Of a stretch of DNA of 64,000 nucleotides, positions 9,436 to 17,991 are shown piece by piece. The translations under genes and the position numbers were made by a program. The notes under the pieces are model-generated. The model saw nothing but the letters and a program-made list of their open reading frames with translations, was not told the DNA's origin and did no database searches. Origin of the DNA: DYMC01 sp035406705 (GTDB taxonomy: Bacteria; Verrucomicrobiota; Lentisphaeria; Victivallales; GWF2-50-93); the NCBI GenBank assembly GCA_964426675.1, contig CAYRRM010000006.1:1-64000 (forward strand), in the 5' to 3' direction. The stretch's first letter is position 1; every line of letters begins with the position of its first letter.

Positions 9436-10188
9436 ATGCTAAGTATTATAAAAACGAGATTGAAACAGGGATGTAGGACAATAAAATTTCCAGATAGAGG
9501 ATTTCCTTTGCCTAAAAATTATCTTGGTAAACCTGTAATTAAAAAATGTTCCAAATGTCAAAAATGCCAAACTATATGCCCTGTATCTTGTATTTCTGAA
9601 TCGAATAATGGGATATCTATCGACATTGGGAAATGTATTTTTTGCAGAAAATGCTTTCAAGTTTGCGAAGAAGGAGCTATTCAATTTGAAAAAACATATG
9701 AACTAGCTGAATTCTCCCGCTCGAATCTAATTTATTCCACCGAAATGAAAAAACAAGAATCTCTTTTGAATAAAGAAATAAAAAGAGTTTTCGGTCGTTC
9801 ATTAAAATTAAGGCAAGTAAGCGCCGGTGGCTGTAATGCCTGCGAGGCAGATTGCAATGTTCTCGAAACTGTAGGCTGGGACATGGGTCGTTTTGGCATT
9901 CAATTTGTGGCTTCACCCAGGCATGCTGATGCTATTTTGATAACAGGCCCAATAACAAAAAATATGGAACTCGCCCTAAAAAAGACTTATGATGCACTTG
10001 CTTCTCCAAAACTTGTAATAACCGTCGGAGCGTGTGCAATATCGGGTGGAATTTTTGCTGAGTCTTCAGAGGTGTTGTGTGGAGTTAAGAAATTTTATAA
10101 TGTTGACCTATATATTCCTGGATGCCCTCCTCATCCAGCAACAATTCTTCATGGTTTACTAAAATTAATTGGAAAGATATCTGAATAG
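9436..10188 (+). CDS. Ferredoxin domain fused to HyfI/HycG-like small subunit
   Basis: 250 residues joining two subunits that are usually separate. Residues 36-80 carry two complete [4Fe-4S] motifs (C38, C41, C44, C48 and C67, C70, C73, C77), equivalent to HyfH. Residues 115-250 match the hydrogenase small subunit/NuoB family: the proximal-cluster ligands are C133 and C136 (GGCNAC), C200 (GACAISGG) and C230 (PGCPPHP). All four ligands of the proximal cluster are present although the large subunit has lost the NiFe site, so electron transfer into this point is still plausible. A GGAGAAAAA box precedes the ATG. Confidence 0.88.
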   Translation: MLSIIKTRLKQGCRTIKFPDRGFPLPKNYLGKPVIKKCSKCQKCQTICPVSCISESNNGISIDIGKCIFCRKCFQVCEEGAIQFEKTYELAEFSRSNLIYSTEMKKQESLLNKEIKRVFGRSLKLRQVSAGGCNACEADCNVLETVGWDMGRFGIQFVASPRHADAILITGPITKNMELALKKTYDALASPKLVITVGACAISGGIFAESSEVLCGVKKFYNVDLYIPGCPPHPATILHGLLKLIGKISE

Positions 10189-10194
10189 GATTGC

Positions 10195-10224
10195 ATTAGA
10201 TTTTTAGTTTCTATATAATCTAAT
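10195..10224 (+). terminator. Weak hairpin after the Ehr-like operon
   Basis: Inverted repeat ATTAGATT / AATCTAAT with a 14-base loop directly after the last stop of the operon. It lacks a T-run and is AT-only except for one pair, so it could be an operator or chance. Confidence 0.25.
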
Positions 10225-10264
10225 CCATATAATATATTTCCATATAATTAATTTTTTTTTGAAT

Positions 10265-10279
10265 TTCAACAAAGTTGAA
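10265..10279. promoter_or_regulatory. Candidate operator TTCAAC-AAA-GTTGAA
   Basis: A perfect 6-bp inverted repeat with a 3-base spacer, 38 bases before the XRE-cupin regulator ATG. Dimeric XRE regulators often bind such sites in their own promoters. Autoregulation is an inference. Confidence 0.4.
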
Positions 10280-10316
10280 TTATATTAAATTAAATTGAAA
10301 AAAAGGCAGATAATAA

Positions 10317-10871
10317 ATGAATTTAGAAATAGGCAAAAGAATAAAAAAAGAAAGAATACGTCAAAATAGGACTCTTCAGGATATTGCAGACAGTTGTGGT
10401 TTTTCAAAGAGTTTATTATGTAAAATTGAACGAGGAAAAACACTACCGCCCATTTCCACTCTCACCAAGATAGCGGAATCTCTTGGTTTACAAGTTGCAA
10501 ATCTTATTAGAGAAGGCTCTTCTATCGAAACAGTGTTTACACCTGCTCAAAAAAGTAAAAAGACAACAATGACAAATAAAGGATACTCATTTTTTGCATT
10601 TGCAACAGAGAAAGATGATAAAATTATGCAACCATATTTGTTTATAGCAGAAAAAGGAAAAATCAGGGGAAAAGCACTATCTCATCAGGGAGAGGAGTTT
10701 ATATATATTCTGGAAGGAAATATGAAATATAGAGTAGGGAAAATCGAATATACATTATCTCCTGGAGATAGTCTTTATTTTAATTCACTGGAAGAACATG
10801 AGTTACGGCCTCTCTCTAATAAAGTCGTTTATCTTGGCATCTTTTCAGATAATAAAATTCAAAAAAAATAA
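10317..10871 (+). CDS. XRE-family transcriptional regulator with cupin domain
   Basis: 184 residues. An N-terminal XRE helix-turn-helix spans about residues 5-58 (ERIRQNRTLQDIADSCGFSKSLL), and a C-terminal cupin 2 domain about 105-178 contains HQGEEFIYILEG and the SPGDSLYFNSLEEHEL strand pair. XRE-cupin regulators usually sense a small molecule through the cupin and control an adjacent catabolic operon. It heads a run of five genes with short gaps, so the likely targets are the cupin protein, isomerase and dehydrogenases that follow. Confidence 0.85.
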   Translation: MNLEIGKRIKKERIRQNRTLQDIADSCGFSKSLLCKIERGKTLPPISTLTKIAESLGLQVANLIREGSSIETVFTPAQKSKKTTMTNKGYSFFAFATEKDDKIMQPYLFIAEKGKIRGKALSHQGEEFIYILEGNMKYRVGKIEYTLSPGDSLYFNSLEEHELRPLSNKVVYLGIFSDNKIQKK

Positions 10872-10880
10872 AGGAGGAAA

Positions 10881-11249
10881 ATGAAAGAAGTCATTATTTT
10901 AAAAGCAAATTCTGTAGAAAAGATTGAAACAAAATGGGGAAACCTCACATGGTACGCAAGTAAAAAGTTGGGAAACTCTACAAAAATGACAACAGGTACT
11001 TGCGTAATAAAACCTGGAAGGGAAAATCCATTTCATAAACATTCAAATTGTTATGAAGTCCTTACTGTGATAAAGGGAGAAATTCTACATTATCTGGATG
11101 GACAAAAAGCTATCAAGATGAAACCTGGTGACACAATATCTATTCCGCCAAATCTAGCACATAAAGCAAAAAATACAGGAAAATCGAATGCTATAATGTT
11201 CATAGCGTTTAACTCTGGCAAGAGAAAAATGGAAATAATTTCAAATTAA
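10881..11249 (+). CDS. Single-domain cupin protein
   Basis: 122 residues containing one cupin 2 barrel, with the metal-binding style motif KPGRENPFHKHSNCYEVLTVIKGE and the second motif PGDTISIPPNLAHKAKNTG. Such small cupins act as sugar isomerases, dioxygenases or binding proteins; the reaction cannot be assigned. A strong AAGGAGG box lies just upstream. The gene sits 9 bases after the regulator and before a sugar-isomerase-like gene, so a role in carbohydrate breakdown is likely. Confidence 0.75.
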   Translation: MKEVIILKANSVEKIETKWGNLTWYASKKLGNSTKMTTGTCVIKPGRENPFHKHSNCYEVLTVIKGEILHYLDGQKAIKMKPGDTISIPPNLAHKAKNTGKSNAIMFIAFNSGKRKMEIISN

Positions 11250-11270
11250 TATTAAGGAGAATTATAAAAA

Positions 11271-12029
11271 ATGAAAATAGAACAATTAGCGGTAAGTCCG
11301 TGTTCAACTCCCCTGATTCCATTAGAAAGAGTTCTAATGGAATTTTCAAAAATTGGTTTTAAAAAGATGGAAGTATTTTCTGAATATACTGAGGCTAAAA
11401 TTGATATAAACTATCCTCCTGAAAATTTCATTAAAATGTTAAGCAAATATAATATGTCTTTTTCTTCCATGCATTTACCGGTAATTAAGGATCTTGATGA
11501 AGATCTAAATCACGTTATAAGAACTGCTGAATTCGCAAAACAAATTGGAATTGAAGTAGTTATATTCAAAGCAAAAACAAAAGAATTATATATATCAGGA
11601 GCGAAAAAATTTCTTGATCTGACTGAAAAACTTAAAATTACGGCAGTTTTGCAAAATCATAAGGGAACAGCAATTTCAACTTTAGATGATTTCAAAGACG
11701 TTGTGAGAGGAATTAACGATAAGCGAATGAAAACTCTTCTTGAAGTCGGTATGTTCCATTCAGTTGGAACAAATTGGAAAGATGCATATGATTTTCTCTC
11801 AGAAAGTGTAGCTCTTGTTCATATCAAAGATCAGATAGGTGAGACGCGGGTTCCGTTTGGAAAAGGAGAAGTAGACTTCTACGGATTATTCAAAAAATTG
11901 AATGATGATAACTATAAAGCTGACATAGTTATAGAGATGGAAGTATGCAGAGATAATTTCTCAAAAACAATATCACTCCTTGCGGAGGCACGAGAATTTT
12001 GTTGCAAAATAATAAAAGATTTAAAGTGA
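11271..12029 (+). CDS. Sugar phosphate isomerase/epimerase-like TIM-barrel protein
   Basis: 252 residues of the xylose-isomerase-like TIM-barrel (AP endonuclease 2) superfamily. Candidate metal ligands or catalytic residues sit in QNHKGTAISTLDDF, LLEVGMFHSVG, VHIKDQIGETRVPFGKGEVDF and the final VIEMEV strand. Members commonly epimerise or isomerise sugars or inositols, working with MocA-type dehydrogenases, which is exactly the neighbourhood here. Preceded by an AAGGAG box. Substrate unknown. Confidence 0.8.
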   Translation: MKIEQLAVSPCSTPLIPLERVLMEFSKIGFKKMEVFSEYTEAKIDINYPPENFIKMLSKYNMSFSSMHLPVIKDLDEDLNHVIRTAEFAKQIGIEVVIFKAKTKELYISGAKKFLDLTEKLKITAVLQNHKGTAISTLDDFKDVVRGINDKRMKTLLEVGMFHSVGTNWKDAYDFLSESVALVHIKDQIGETRVPFGKGEVDFYGLFKKLNDDNYKADIVIEMEVCRDNFSKTISLLAEAREFCCKIIKDLK

Positions 12030-12065
12030 CTAATCGTATAAAAGTAAAAAATATGGAGGCATAAT

Positions 12066-13043
12066 ATGGATTTACTAAGAGTTTGCATTGTGGGGGCAGG
12101 AAATCTATCAAGTAGAAAAATATACCCGCTAATCGGAACAGCTGGGGCTCAATTGGTTGGTGTGTGTGATATAGACAAAACGAAAGCAGAAAAAAATGCA
12201 TCTTTATGGGGAGGAAAATGTTATACCGATATGGAGTATATGCTTGATACTGAAAAACCAGATGCAGTCATTATATGTATATCAGCTCAAATGCATGCAA
12301 AACTTGCCGCATTAGCTATGAGAAAAGGAGTTCCTGTCTACACAGAAAAACCCCCTGCAGAATCGGCTTCTTCTGCACTTGAACTAGCAAAAATATCAAA
12401 AGAAACAGGCGTTCTTTGTACAACTGCTTTTAAAAAAAGATATAATATTGTATATTCACGTGCAAAAGATTGGTTATCAAAATTTAATGAAGAAGATTTT
12501 TATTCTATTTCAATCAATTATGCATCAAAACAATACGAAAACAATTCTCTAAAACGTTCATTTCTATTCGATTTTGCGATTCACGTTATTGACCTTATCC
12601 AATATCTCTTTGGTGATGCTTCAAAGGTTTTTGCATTTTCAAAAGGACCAGATGCATTTGCAGTGAGTATATTATTTAAAAATGGTTCCGTCGGCACTTT
12701 GAATTTAAATGATGGACGGTCTTTTTCCATACCTACAGAAGAAGTGGAAATAACTGTAAAAGGAGGAAATTTCATGAGTATTCACAATTCTTCTGTATAT
12801 AAAATTGCAGAGAAAGAGAGAGCGATTGAATGGCGCGAACCACCAATTTTTACAAGTTCAGGGGATAGTGGACACGAAACAGGACATCTATCTGAAATAA
12901 TTGATTTTTTTTCAGCAGTAAGGGACAAACGCACAACCCGTTCGAACGTCTACGAAAGTTATAAGTCAATGGTGCTATATGAAGCGATAAACGAATCTGC
13001 TAATTCTGAGAAGATTATTAACGTCAAATATGAGAATATATAA
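12066..13043 (+). CDS. Gfo/Idh/MocA-family oxidoreductase
   Basis: 325 residues. An N-terminal Rossmann fold starts at residue 6 (VCIVGAGNLSSRKIYPLIG), followed by the diagnostic EKP motif in VPVYTEKPPAE and a C-terminal alpha/beta domain with FDFAIHVIDLIQYLFG carrying the family histidine and aspartate. These enzymes oxidise or reduce sugars, sugar acids or inositols with NAD(P). A GGAGG box precedes the ATG. It is followed by a second family member; paired MocA genes often act on successive or related substrates. Confidence 0.88.
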   Translation: MDLLRVCIVGAGNLSSRKIYPLIGTAGAQLVGVCDIDKTKAEKNASLWGGKCYTDMEYMLDTEKPDAVIICISAQMHAKLAALAMRKGVPVYTEKPPAESASSALELAKISKETGVLCTTAFKKRYNIVYSRAKDWLSKFNEEDFYSISINYASKQYENNSLKRSFLFDFAIHVIDLIQYLFGDASKVFAFSKGPDAFAVSILFKNGSVGTLNLNDGRSFSIPTEEVEITVKGGNFMSIHNSSVYKIAEKERAIEWREPPIFTSSGDSGHETGHLSEIIDFFSAVRDKRTTRSNVYESYKSMVLYEAINESANSEKIINVKYENI

Positions 13044-13121
13044 AAAAATTGAAGAATAATATATATTAATTTCTTTTCTGGTGATAAAAATCATGAAAAA
13101 TTCTTTCAAAAAGGAGCTATA

Positions 13122-14225
13122 ATGAAAATCAATTTTAAAGGTCAGATTTCAAATACAAAAACAATCCGGATTGGATTCATCGGATGTGGTTCTCATTCTT
13201 TTAGAAATATATACCCGATATTCCAATTTGTCCCTGTGGAACTTATATCAGTTTGTGATTTATCTATTGATAAAGCAGAACTTTTTAAAAAACAATTTGG
13301 AGCCACTAATGCATATTCCAACTATAAAGAAATGATAAAAAAGGAAAAATTAGATGCTGTATTCATAGTAACAGGTTATGATAAACACGGTCGTCCATTA
13401 TATCCTGAAATTTGTATTAATTGTCTTAATGAAGGGTGCCATGTATGGCTTGAGAAACCTCCAGCAGCAACAACTGAAGATATTGTTAAGATAAAAACGG
13501 TAGCAGAAAAATGTAAAAAAAATGTCTTAATTGGCTTTAAAAAGATGTTTATGCCAGCATTAAGGAAAGCAAAAGAGTTGATTAATCATCCAGATTTTGG
13601 AAAAGTTACTTTGCTCCAGATACAGTATCCCCAATATATTCCAACAGTTTCTGAATTTAAAGTTTGGGAAAAAGGTGTTTCAAATGCCGTAGTGGGTTTC
13701 CTGGACCATCTCTGCCATCCAGTATCTGCGTTGATATATCTTGCAGGTATGCCATCAAAACTATTTTACCAGAGAAGTTCTACAGGAGCCGGGATTGCTG
13801 TTTTTGGATATGATAATGGAAAAACGGCTTCTATTACTTTTACGAATGAATCAGCAATTAATTGTGGTATGGAACGAACGCTTATTGTTTCCGATAAGTC
13901 ACGCAGTATAGTTGTAGATAATAACATAAGAGTTTTTTATCACCGCAATCCTCCTCTTGGCTATGGGGATAATCCTGACTTTTACAAAGGACAACCAGAT
14001 GAAATTTCAAGCATCTGGGAACCTGAATTTTCCCTTGGACAATTATATAACAAAGGACTATTTTTGTTGGGGTACTATAATGAAATTAATGATTTTGTAA
14101 ATTCTATTTTGAATAATGAAAAAAATCTCATTGGCAATCTCGATGATGCCTGGAAAATTACGCGGATATTTGAAGCGTTTAAAGAAGGCCCTGAAAAGCT
14201 TATAAAAATTTCCAATCTATTATGA
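13122..14225 (+). CDS. Gfo/Idh/MocA-family oxidoreductase
   Basis: 367 residues. The Rossmann fold begins after a short N-terminal extension (IRIGFIGCGSHSFRNIYPIF), with EKP in HVWLEKPPAAT and the C-terminal GFLDHLCHPVSALIYLAG helix in the usual catalytic region. It resembles the preceding gene in fold but is not a recent duplicate. An AAGGAG box lies 7 bases before the ATG. Last gene of the XRE-cupin-headed cluster; a hairpin follows. Confidence 0.87.
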   Translation: MKINFKGQISNTKTIRIGFIGCGSHSFRNIYPIFQFVPVELISVCDLSIDKAELFKKQFGATNAYSNYKEMIKKEKLDAVFIVTGYDKHGRPLYPEICINCLNEGCHVWLEKPPAATTEDIVKIKTVAEKCKKNVLIGFKKMFMPALRKAKELINHPDFGKVTLLQIQYPQYIPTVSEFKVWEKGVSNAVVGFLDHLCHPVSALIYLAGMPSKLFYQRSSTGAGIAVFGYDNGKTASITFTNESAINCGMERTLIVSDKSRSIVVDNNIRVFYHRNPPLGYGDNPDFYKGQPDEISSIWEPEFSLGQLYNKGLFLLGYYNEINDFVNSILNNEKNLIGNLDDAWKITRIFEAFKEGPEKLIKISNLL

Positions 14226-14287
14226 AAATTAATATAACAATATAGTATAGCTTAATCGTAAATATCAAAACTTATATGTTGCTTTAC

Positions 14288-14313
14288 GAGAAAATAGTTT
14301 TTCTCCCCTTTTA
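14288..14313 (+). terminator. Candidate terminator after the MocA cluster
   Basis: GAGAAAA and TTTTCTC arms around a TAGT loop, followed by CCCCTTTT. The stem is short and the T-run weak. The rest of the 233-bp gap holds only the promoter candidate below. Confidence 0.35.
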
Positions 14314-14393
14314 AAATAAAAAATAGATATATAAAAGCCCTCTTCGAAGCTCAAAAAGCAAGAACAATTCATAATAAAATTAGTAAATAGTGT

Positions 14394-14422
14394 TTGAATA
14401 AAAATATATTCTTCATTATATT
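14394..14422 (+). promoter_or_regulatory. Candidate promoter for the malic enzyme operon
   Basis: TTGAAT, 17-bp spacer, TATATT, about 36 bp before the malic enzyme ATG. Spacing is ideal and the -10 matches 5 of 6, but the region is so AT-rich that chance matches are likely. Confidence 0.35.
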
Positions 14423-14458
14423 ATTTTTCTTTGTAATTAATAAATAAAAGGAATAACA

Positions 14459-15802
14459 ATGTCAAACAAAATTTTTAGGGAAAGTTGTGAATATCACTCA
14501 AGGGGTAGAAAAGGAAAAATTTCAATACAATTGACAAAGTCATGCAAAAACCAAAAAGATCTAACACTTGCATATTCTCCCGGCGTAGCAGGTCCATGTA
14601 TAGAGATAACAAATAATATCGAAAAAATATGGGAATATACGGCTAAAGGTAATATGGTAGCTGTAGTAAGCGACGGGACGGCAGTCCTTGGGCTTGGAAA
14701 TATAGGTCCTGAAGCAGGGCTTCCAGTTATGGAGGGTAAAGCTGTTCTATTTAAAGCTTTCGCTGGAATAGATGCAATCCCTATCTGTTTGAATAATGTT
14801 TTTGATACAAGAGGGAAAACTGATCCAGATAAACTCATTTCTGTCGTTCGTTCACTTGAACCAACTTTTGGAGGAATAAATCTTGAGGATATTGGGGCTC
14901 CAGCCTGTTTTAAAGTAGAATCAGAACTTAAAAAAATTATGAATATTCCGGTATTTCATGATGATCAACATGGTACTGCAATAATCTCTCTTGCTGGACT
15001 TTTAAATGCCTGTAAAATAACAGGGAGAAAACTGCAGGAATGCAAAATCGTAATAAATGGAGCAGGTGCTGCGGGTATATCCTGCGCAGAAACATATATT
15101 CTTGCAGGGGCAAGAAGAGAGAACTTTATTCTTTGTGATTCAAAAGGAGTAATATCAAAAAAAAGAAGAGATATTTTGCCAGAATCAGAAAAAGGGCGTT
15201 TTATAGCTGATACAAATGCAGAAACCCTTGCCGATGCACTTATTGGAGCAGATATATTCATTGGGTTGTCTGTTGCAAATTGTGTCACAAAGGAAATGAT
15301 AAAAACAATGGCAAAAGATCCTATCGTATTTGCAATGGCAAATCCCGAACCTGAAATTAATCCAATGGATGCTATCGACGCTGGCGCAGCAGTGGCAGGA
15401 ACTGGTAGAAGTGATTATCCAAACCAGGTAAATAATGTCCTGGGTTTTCCCGGAATATTCAGGGGCGCTCTCGATACACGTGCAAGAGATATAAACAATG
15501 AAATGAAACTTGCAGCAGCTAATGCACTTGCTGAATTAGCCAATGAAAAAATAGATGACAAGGCAATGGCAATTCTCGCAGAATCATATCCAGAAGATTA
15601 TAAGAAAGGTTATTTCAACGGAAATAATCCACTGAAACCTGAATTGTTAATTCCAAAACCTTTCGATCCTCGCGTAGTTCCACGAGTTGCCCGTTATGTA
15701 GCTGAAGCCGCAATTAAAACCTCAACAGCAAGAACCTTTCCAATACTTGACTCTTATGAGGACAAAATAAAGACATTCCTCTCAACACAAGGAATGACCT
15801 GA
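14459..15802 (+). CDS. Malic enzyme (malate to pyruvate, decarboxylating)
   Basis: 447 residues of the bacterial malic enzyme family without the phosphotransacetylase tail found in long MaeB. Diagnostic segments: LAYSPGVAGPC near residue 37, GTAVLGLGNIGPEAGLPVMEGK, the metal-site NLEDIGAPACF, FHDDQHGTAI, and the NAD(P)-binding VINGAGAAGISCAE. The enzyme oxidatively decarboxylates malate, supplying pyruvate and reduced cofactor. Cofactor preference is not assigned. Next gene follows after 7 bases. Confidence 0.9.
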   Translation: MSNKIFRESCEYHSRGRKGKISIQLTKSCKNQKDLTLAYSPGVAGPCIEITNNIEKIWEYTAKGNMVAVVSDGTAVLGLGNIGPEAGLPVMEGKAVLFKAFAGIDAIPICLNNVFDTRGKTDPDKLISVVRSLEPTFGGINLEDIGAPACFKVESELKKIMNIPVFHDDQHGTAIISLAGLLNACKITGRKLQECKIVINGAGAAGISCAETYILAGARRENFILCDSKGVISKKRRDILPESEKGRFIADTNAETLADALIGADIFIGLSVANCVTKEMIKTMAKDPIVFAMANPEPEINPMDAIDAGAAVAGTGRSDYPNQVNNVLGFPGIFRGALDTRARDINNEMKLAAANALAELANEKIDDKAMAILAESYPEDYKKGYFNGNNPLKPELLIPKPFDPRVVPRVARYVAEAAIKTSTARTFPILDSYEDKIKTFLSTQGMT

Positions 15803-15809
15803 ATATCTT

Positions 15810-16451
15810 ATGTTAAAAAAACTGAAGAAAATCAGAAAATTCCCCTCATTTCTGACCTATCTTTTTTTCATTATATTAAAACTCTACTCCATTTTAGTTT
15901 TAAAAAAACGAGTCGATCCAAATTCATATATTGATATCAAGAAATTCCCTTATATTACAGTAACATGGCATAACAGAATACTCTTTTTCCCTCTAATGTT
16001 TAAGAAAAAAATTAGAGAACATAGCTGCGCTGTGATTAGTGCTTCAAGAGATGGACAATACCTTTCAGATCTTGTTTCTCTATTTGGCGTTAAGCCTATC
16101 CGAGGTTCCACAAAAAAAAATGCTCTATCTGCTTTAAATAATTCACTGCGTGAAATACAAAATGGAAAAAACGTATGCTATACTCCTGATGGTCCCAGAG
16201 GGCCTGCTTATCATATGAGCAAAGGACCAATTATCACTGCAAGTAAAACAAGACGTCCAATTTTACCAATATCAATAAATTACTCAAAATACTGGGAACT
16301 AAGAACATGGGATAAATTTAGAATTCCAAAACCATTTTCAACAGTAACTCTTGTAATAGGGGAACCGATTGAAATACCTCCTGAATTAAACAATGATGAA
16401 ATTGAAAAGTGGTGTGCAATTGTGCAAAAAAAACTCAACTCAATAAGTTGA
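15810..16451 (+). CDS. DUF374 lysophospholipid acyltransferase-like protein
   Basis: 213 residues with an N-terminal hydrophobic segment (about 13-30) and the DUF374/LPLAT pattern: VTWHNRILFFP (His near residue 52), SASRDGQYLSDLVSLFGV, RGSTKKNA and TPDGPRGPAYHMSKG. DUF374 proteins resemble lipid A and phospholipid acyltransferases and act at the inner membrane. The two following genes look like lipopolysaccharide kinases, so a role in lipid A or LPS core assembly is likely. Exact acceptor unknown. Confidence 0.8.
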   Translation: MLKKLKKIRKFPSFLTYLFFIILKLYSILVLKKRVDPNSYIDIKKFPYITVTWHNRILFFPLMFKKKIREHSCAVISASRDGQYLSDLVSLFGVKPIRGSTKKNALSALNNSLREIQNGKNVCYTPDGPRGPAYHMSKGPIITASKTRRPILPISINYSKYWELRTWDKFRIPKPFSTVTLVIGEPIEIPPELNNDEIEKWCAIVQKKLNSIS

Positions 16452-16452
16452 A

Positions 16453-17259
16453 ATGAAAATAAAACTCGCAAAGATAAAAATAAAGAAAAATACCACCTCC
16501 TTTTCTTGTCTTATTGATGAAAATTTCCTCAATACTACGCCCGATTTTATAACTGAAATAAATGAAAGACTGGAAAATTCTATCCTTATAAAAGATTCAC
16601 GAAGTGTGAAAGCTGGTATTGTAAATTATAAAAATGAAAAATATTTCATAAAAAGATATAATGATAGAGGTTTTTTACATAGATTGAAATATATTTTTAG
16701 AGATACTCGCGCATTCAATGCCATAAAGATTTACGTTCATTTAAAATCTTCTGACTGTAAGATAAAATTACCTCAGCATTATTGCGCAATAAAGTCAAAA
16801 AAGTACTTTCTCGGCAAAACTTTCTCTTTTTTAATACAGGAATTTATTGAATCAAGGATTTCCCTTGAAGAATTAATTTCCAAATGTAGATTAAGTGAAC
16901 ATGAATATAATAAATTTATCAACAGAACTGTTTCCGCTATTTCAACGATGCATAAAGCAAATACATTTCACGGGGACGCAAAACTTACAAATTTTTACTT
17001 TCAAAAAGACAACAATGATTACTCCTGCGGATTGTGGGATCTTGATGTAGCAAAGATTAGAATAAATTTACCAGAAAGGTACCGAGAAAGAGATCTTGCA
17101 AGATTAATAGCTTCTTTTTCTGAACTTCTTAATAAAGGTATTGAGATTGAATCTGATGAGTCCATAATCAATACTTTTATTCGAGAATATTCAAAACAGA
17201 CCAATATTGAGTTAAATAAACAAAAATTAAAAGAAAAAGTTTCTGAATTCAAAAAATGA
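16453..17259 (+). CDS. Lipopolysaccharide kinase (Kdo/WaaP-like)
   Basis: 268 residues of the Kdo/WaaP kinase family, a branch of the protein-kinase fold. The catalytic loop is intact: HGDAKLTNFYF around residues 175-185, followed by the metal-binding LWDLDVAKI. Upstream, GIVNYKNEKYFIKRY carries the likely nucleotide-binding lysine. Enzymes of this family phosphorylate Kdo or heptose in the LPS inner core. It overlaps the next, related gene by 4 bases. Confidence 0.8.
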   Translation: MKIKLAKIKIKKNTTSFSCLIDENFLNTTPDFITEINERLENSILIKDSRSVKAGIVNYKNEKYFIKRYNDRGFLHRLKYIFRDTRAFNAIKIYVHLKSSDCKIKLPQHYCAIKSKKYFLGKTFSFLIQEFIESRISLEELISKCRLSEHEYNKFINRTVSAISTMHKANTFHGDAKLTNFYFQKDNNDYSCGLWDLDVAKIRINLPERYRERDLARLIASFSELLNKGIEIESDESIINTFIREYSKQTNIELNKQKLKEKVSEFKK

Positions 17260-17987
17260 AAGCACCTTTACAACAGATTGAATGGTCTGACCACATTGAA
17301 AATGAGATTTTCTCTCAGAGAGGTTTTGAATCTTTTGACTCTTTCTGGAACCTTGAAAATTCTGGGACAGATATAGAATTTAAAGATGTATCAGAACATT
17401 TTGACAAAACAAAAAAAATAAAAACCCTTCATGTAACATGCATCAGGTTAGCTGAAAACGTAAAATATTTCCTGAAAAGAGCTCAACTTGAAGATTATGA
17501 ATATTTAAAAAATGAATTTCAAGCATATAACGTAATCGGTAAATTTGGTTTTAAAACAGCTAAATTAGTTGCTTTTTCTTTTAATGATCAAAAAAAACAT
17601 GGTTTTATACTTGTAAAAAATATAGGGAATGCAATCTGCCTTAACGATTTAAACAATGGAATGCTTTTGCCTGATACTGTGGCCAGATATCAAACACATG
17701 AAAAAGAAATTCTTACAAAATTAGCATCGAGTATTAGAAGATACCAACATGCAGGTTATTTTTATCCATCTCTTTTAGCAAAACATATATTTGTTAATTT
17801 AAACACTATTGAAATTTTTCTCATTGATCTGGAAAATTTTTGCCATAAAAAAGAACTCCCTTTTTATTATCAAATTCCATATATCGGATATTATTTTCAT
17901 AAAAAAGAAAGGAAAAAACTTCTAAACTCTCTTTCTAATCTGAAAAATACTGTAAACGCTCTCCAAAAACTCCTTATAAAATACTAA
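17256..17987 (+). CDS. Second lipopolysaccharide-kinase-like protein with altered catalytic loop
   Basis: 243 residues, weakly like WaaP/InaA kinases: TCIRLAENVKYFLKRAQ matches the lysine-bearing strand, and YQHAGYFYPSLLAKHIFV plus IFLIDLENF match the catalytic-loop and metal-site positions. The usual catalytic aspartate of H-x-D is replaced (YPSLLAKH), while the later D of IDLEN remains, as also seen in some WaaP-type enzymes. Translationally coupled to the preceding kinase. It may phosphorylate a different core sugar or be a non-catalytic partner. Confidence 0.6.
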   Translation: MKAPLQQIEWSDHIENEIFSQRGFESFDSFWNLENSGTDIEFKDVSEHFDKTKKIKTLHVTCIRLAENVKYFLKRAQLEDYEYLKNEFQAYNVIGKFGFKTAKLVAFSFNDQKKHGFILVKNIGNAICLNDLNNGMLLPDTVARYQTHEKEILTKLASSIRRYQHAGYFYPSLLAKHIFVNLNTIEIFLIDLENFCHKKELPFYYQIPYIGYYFHKKERKKLLNSLSNLKNTVNALQKLLIKY

Positions 17988-17991
17988 AAAG

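Noticed and set aside
2844..10188. Annotating the complex as a hydrogen-evolving Hyf/Hyc hydrogenase.
   Set aside because: The large subunit lacks the four cysteines for the NiFe centre and no maturation genes are visible.
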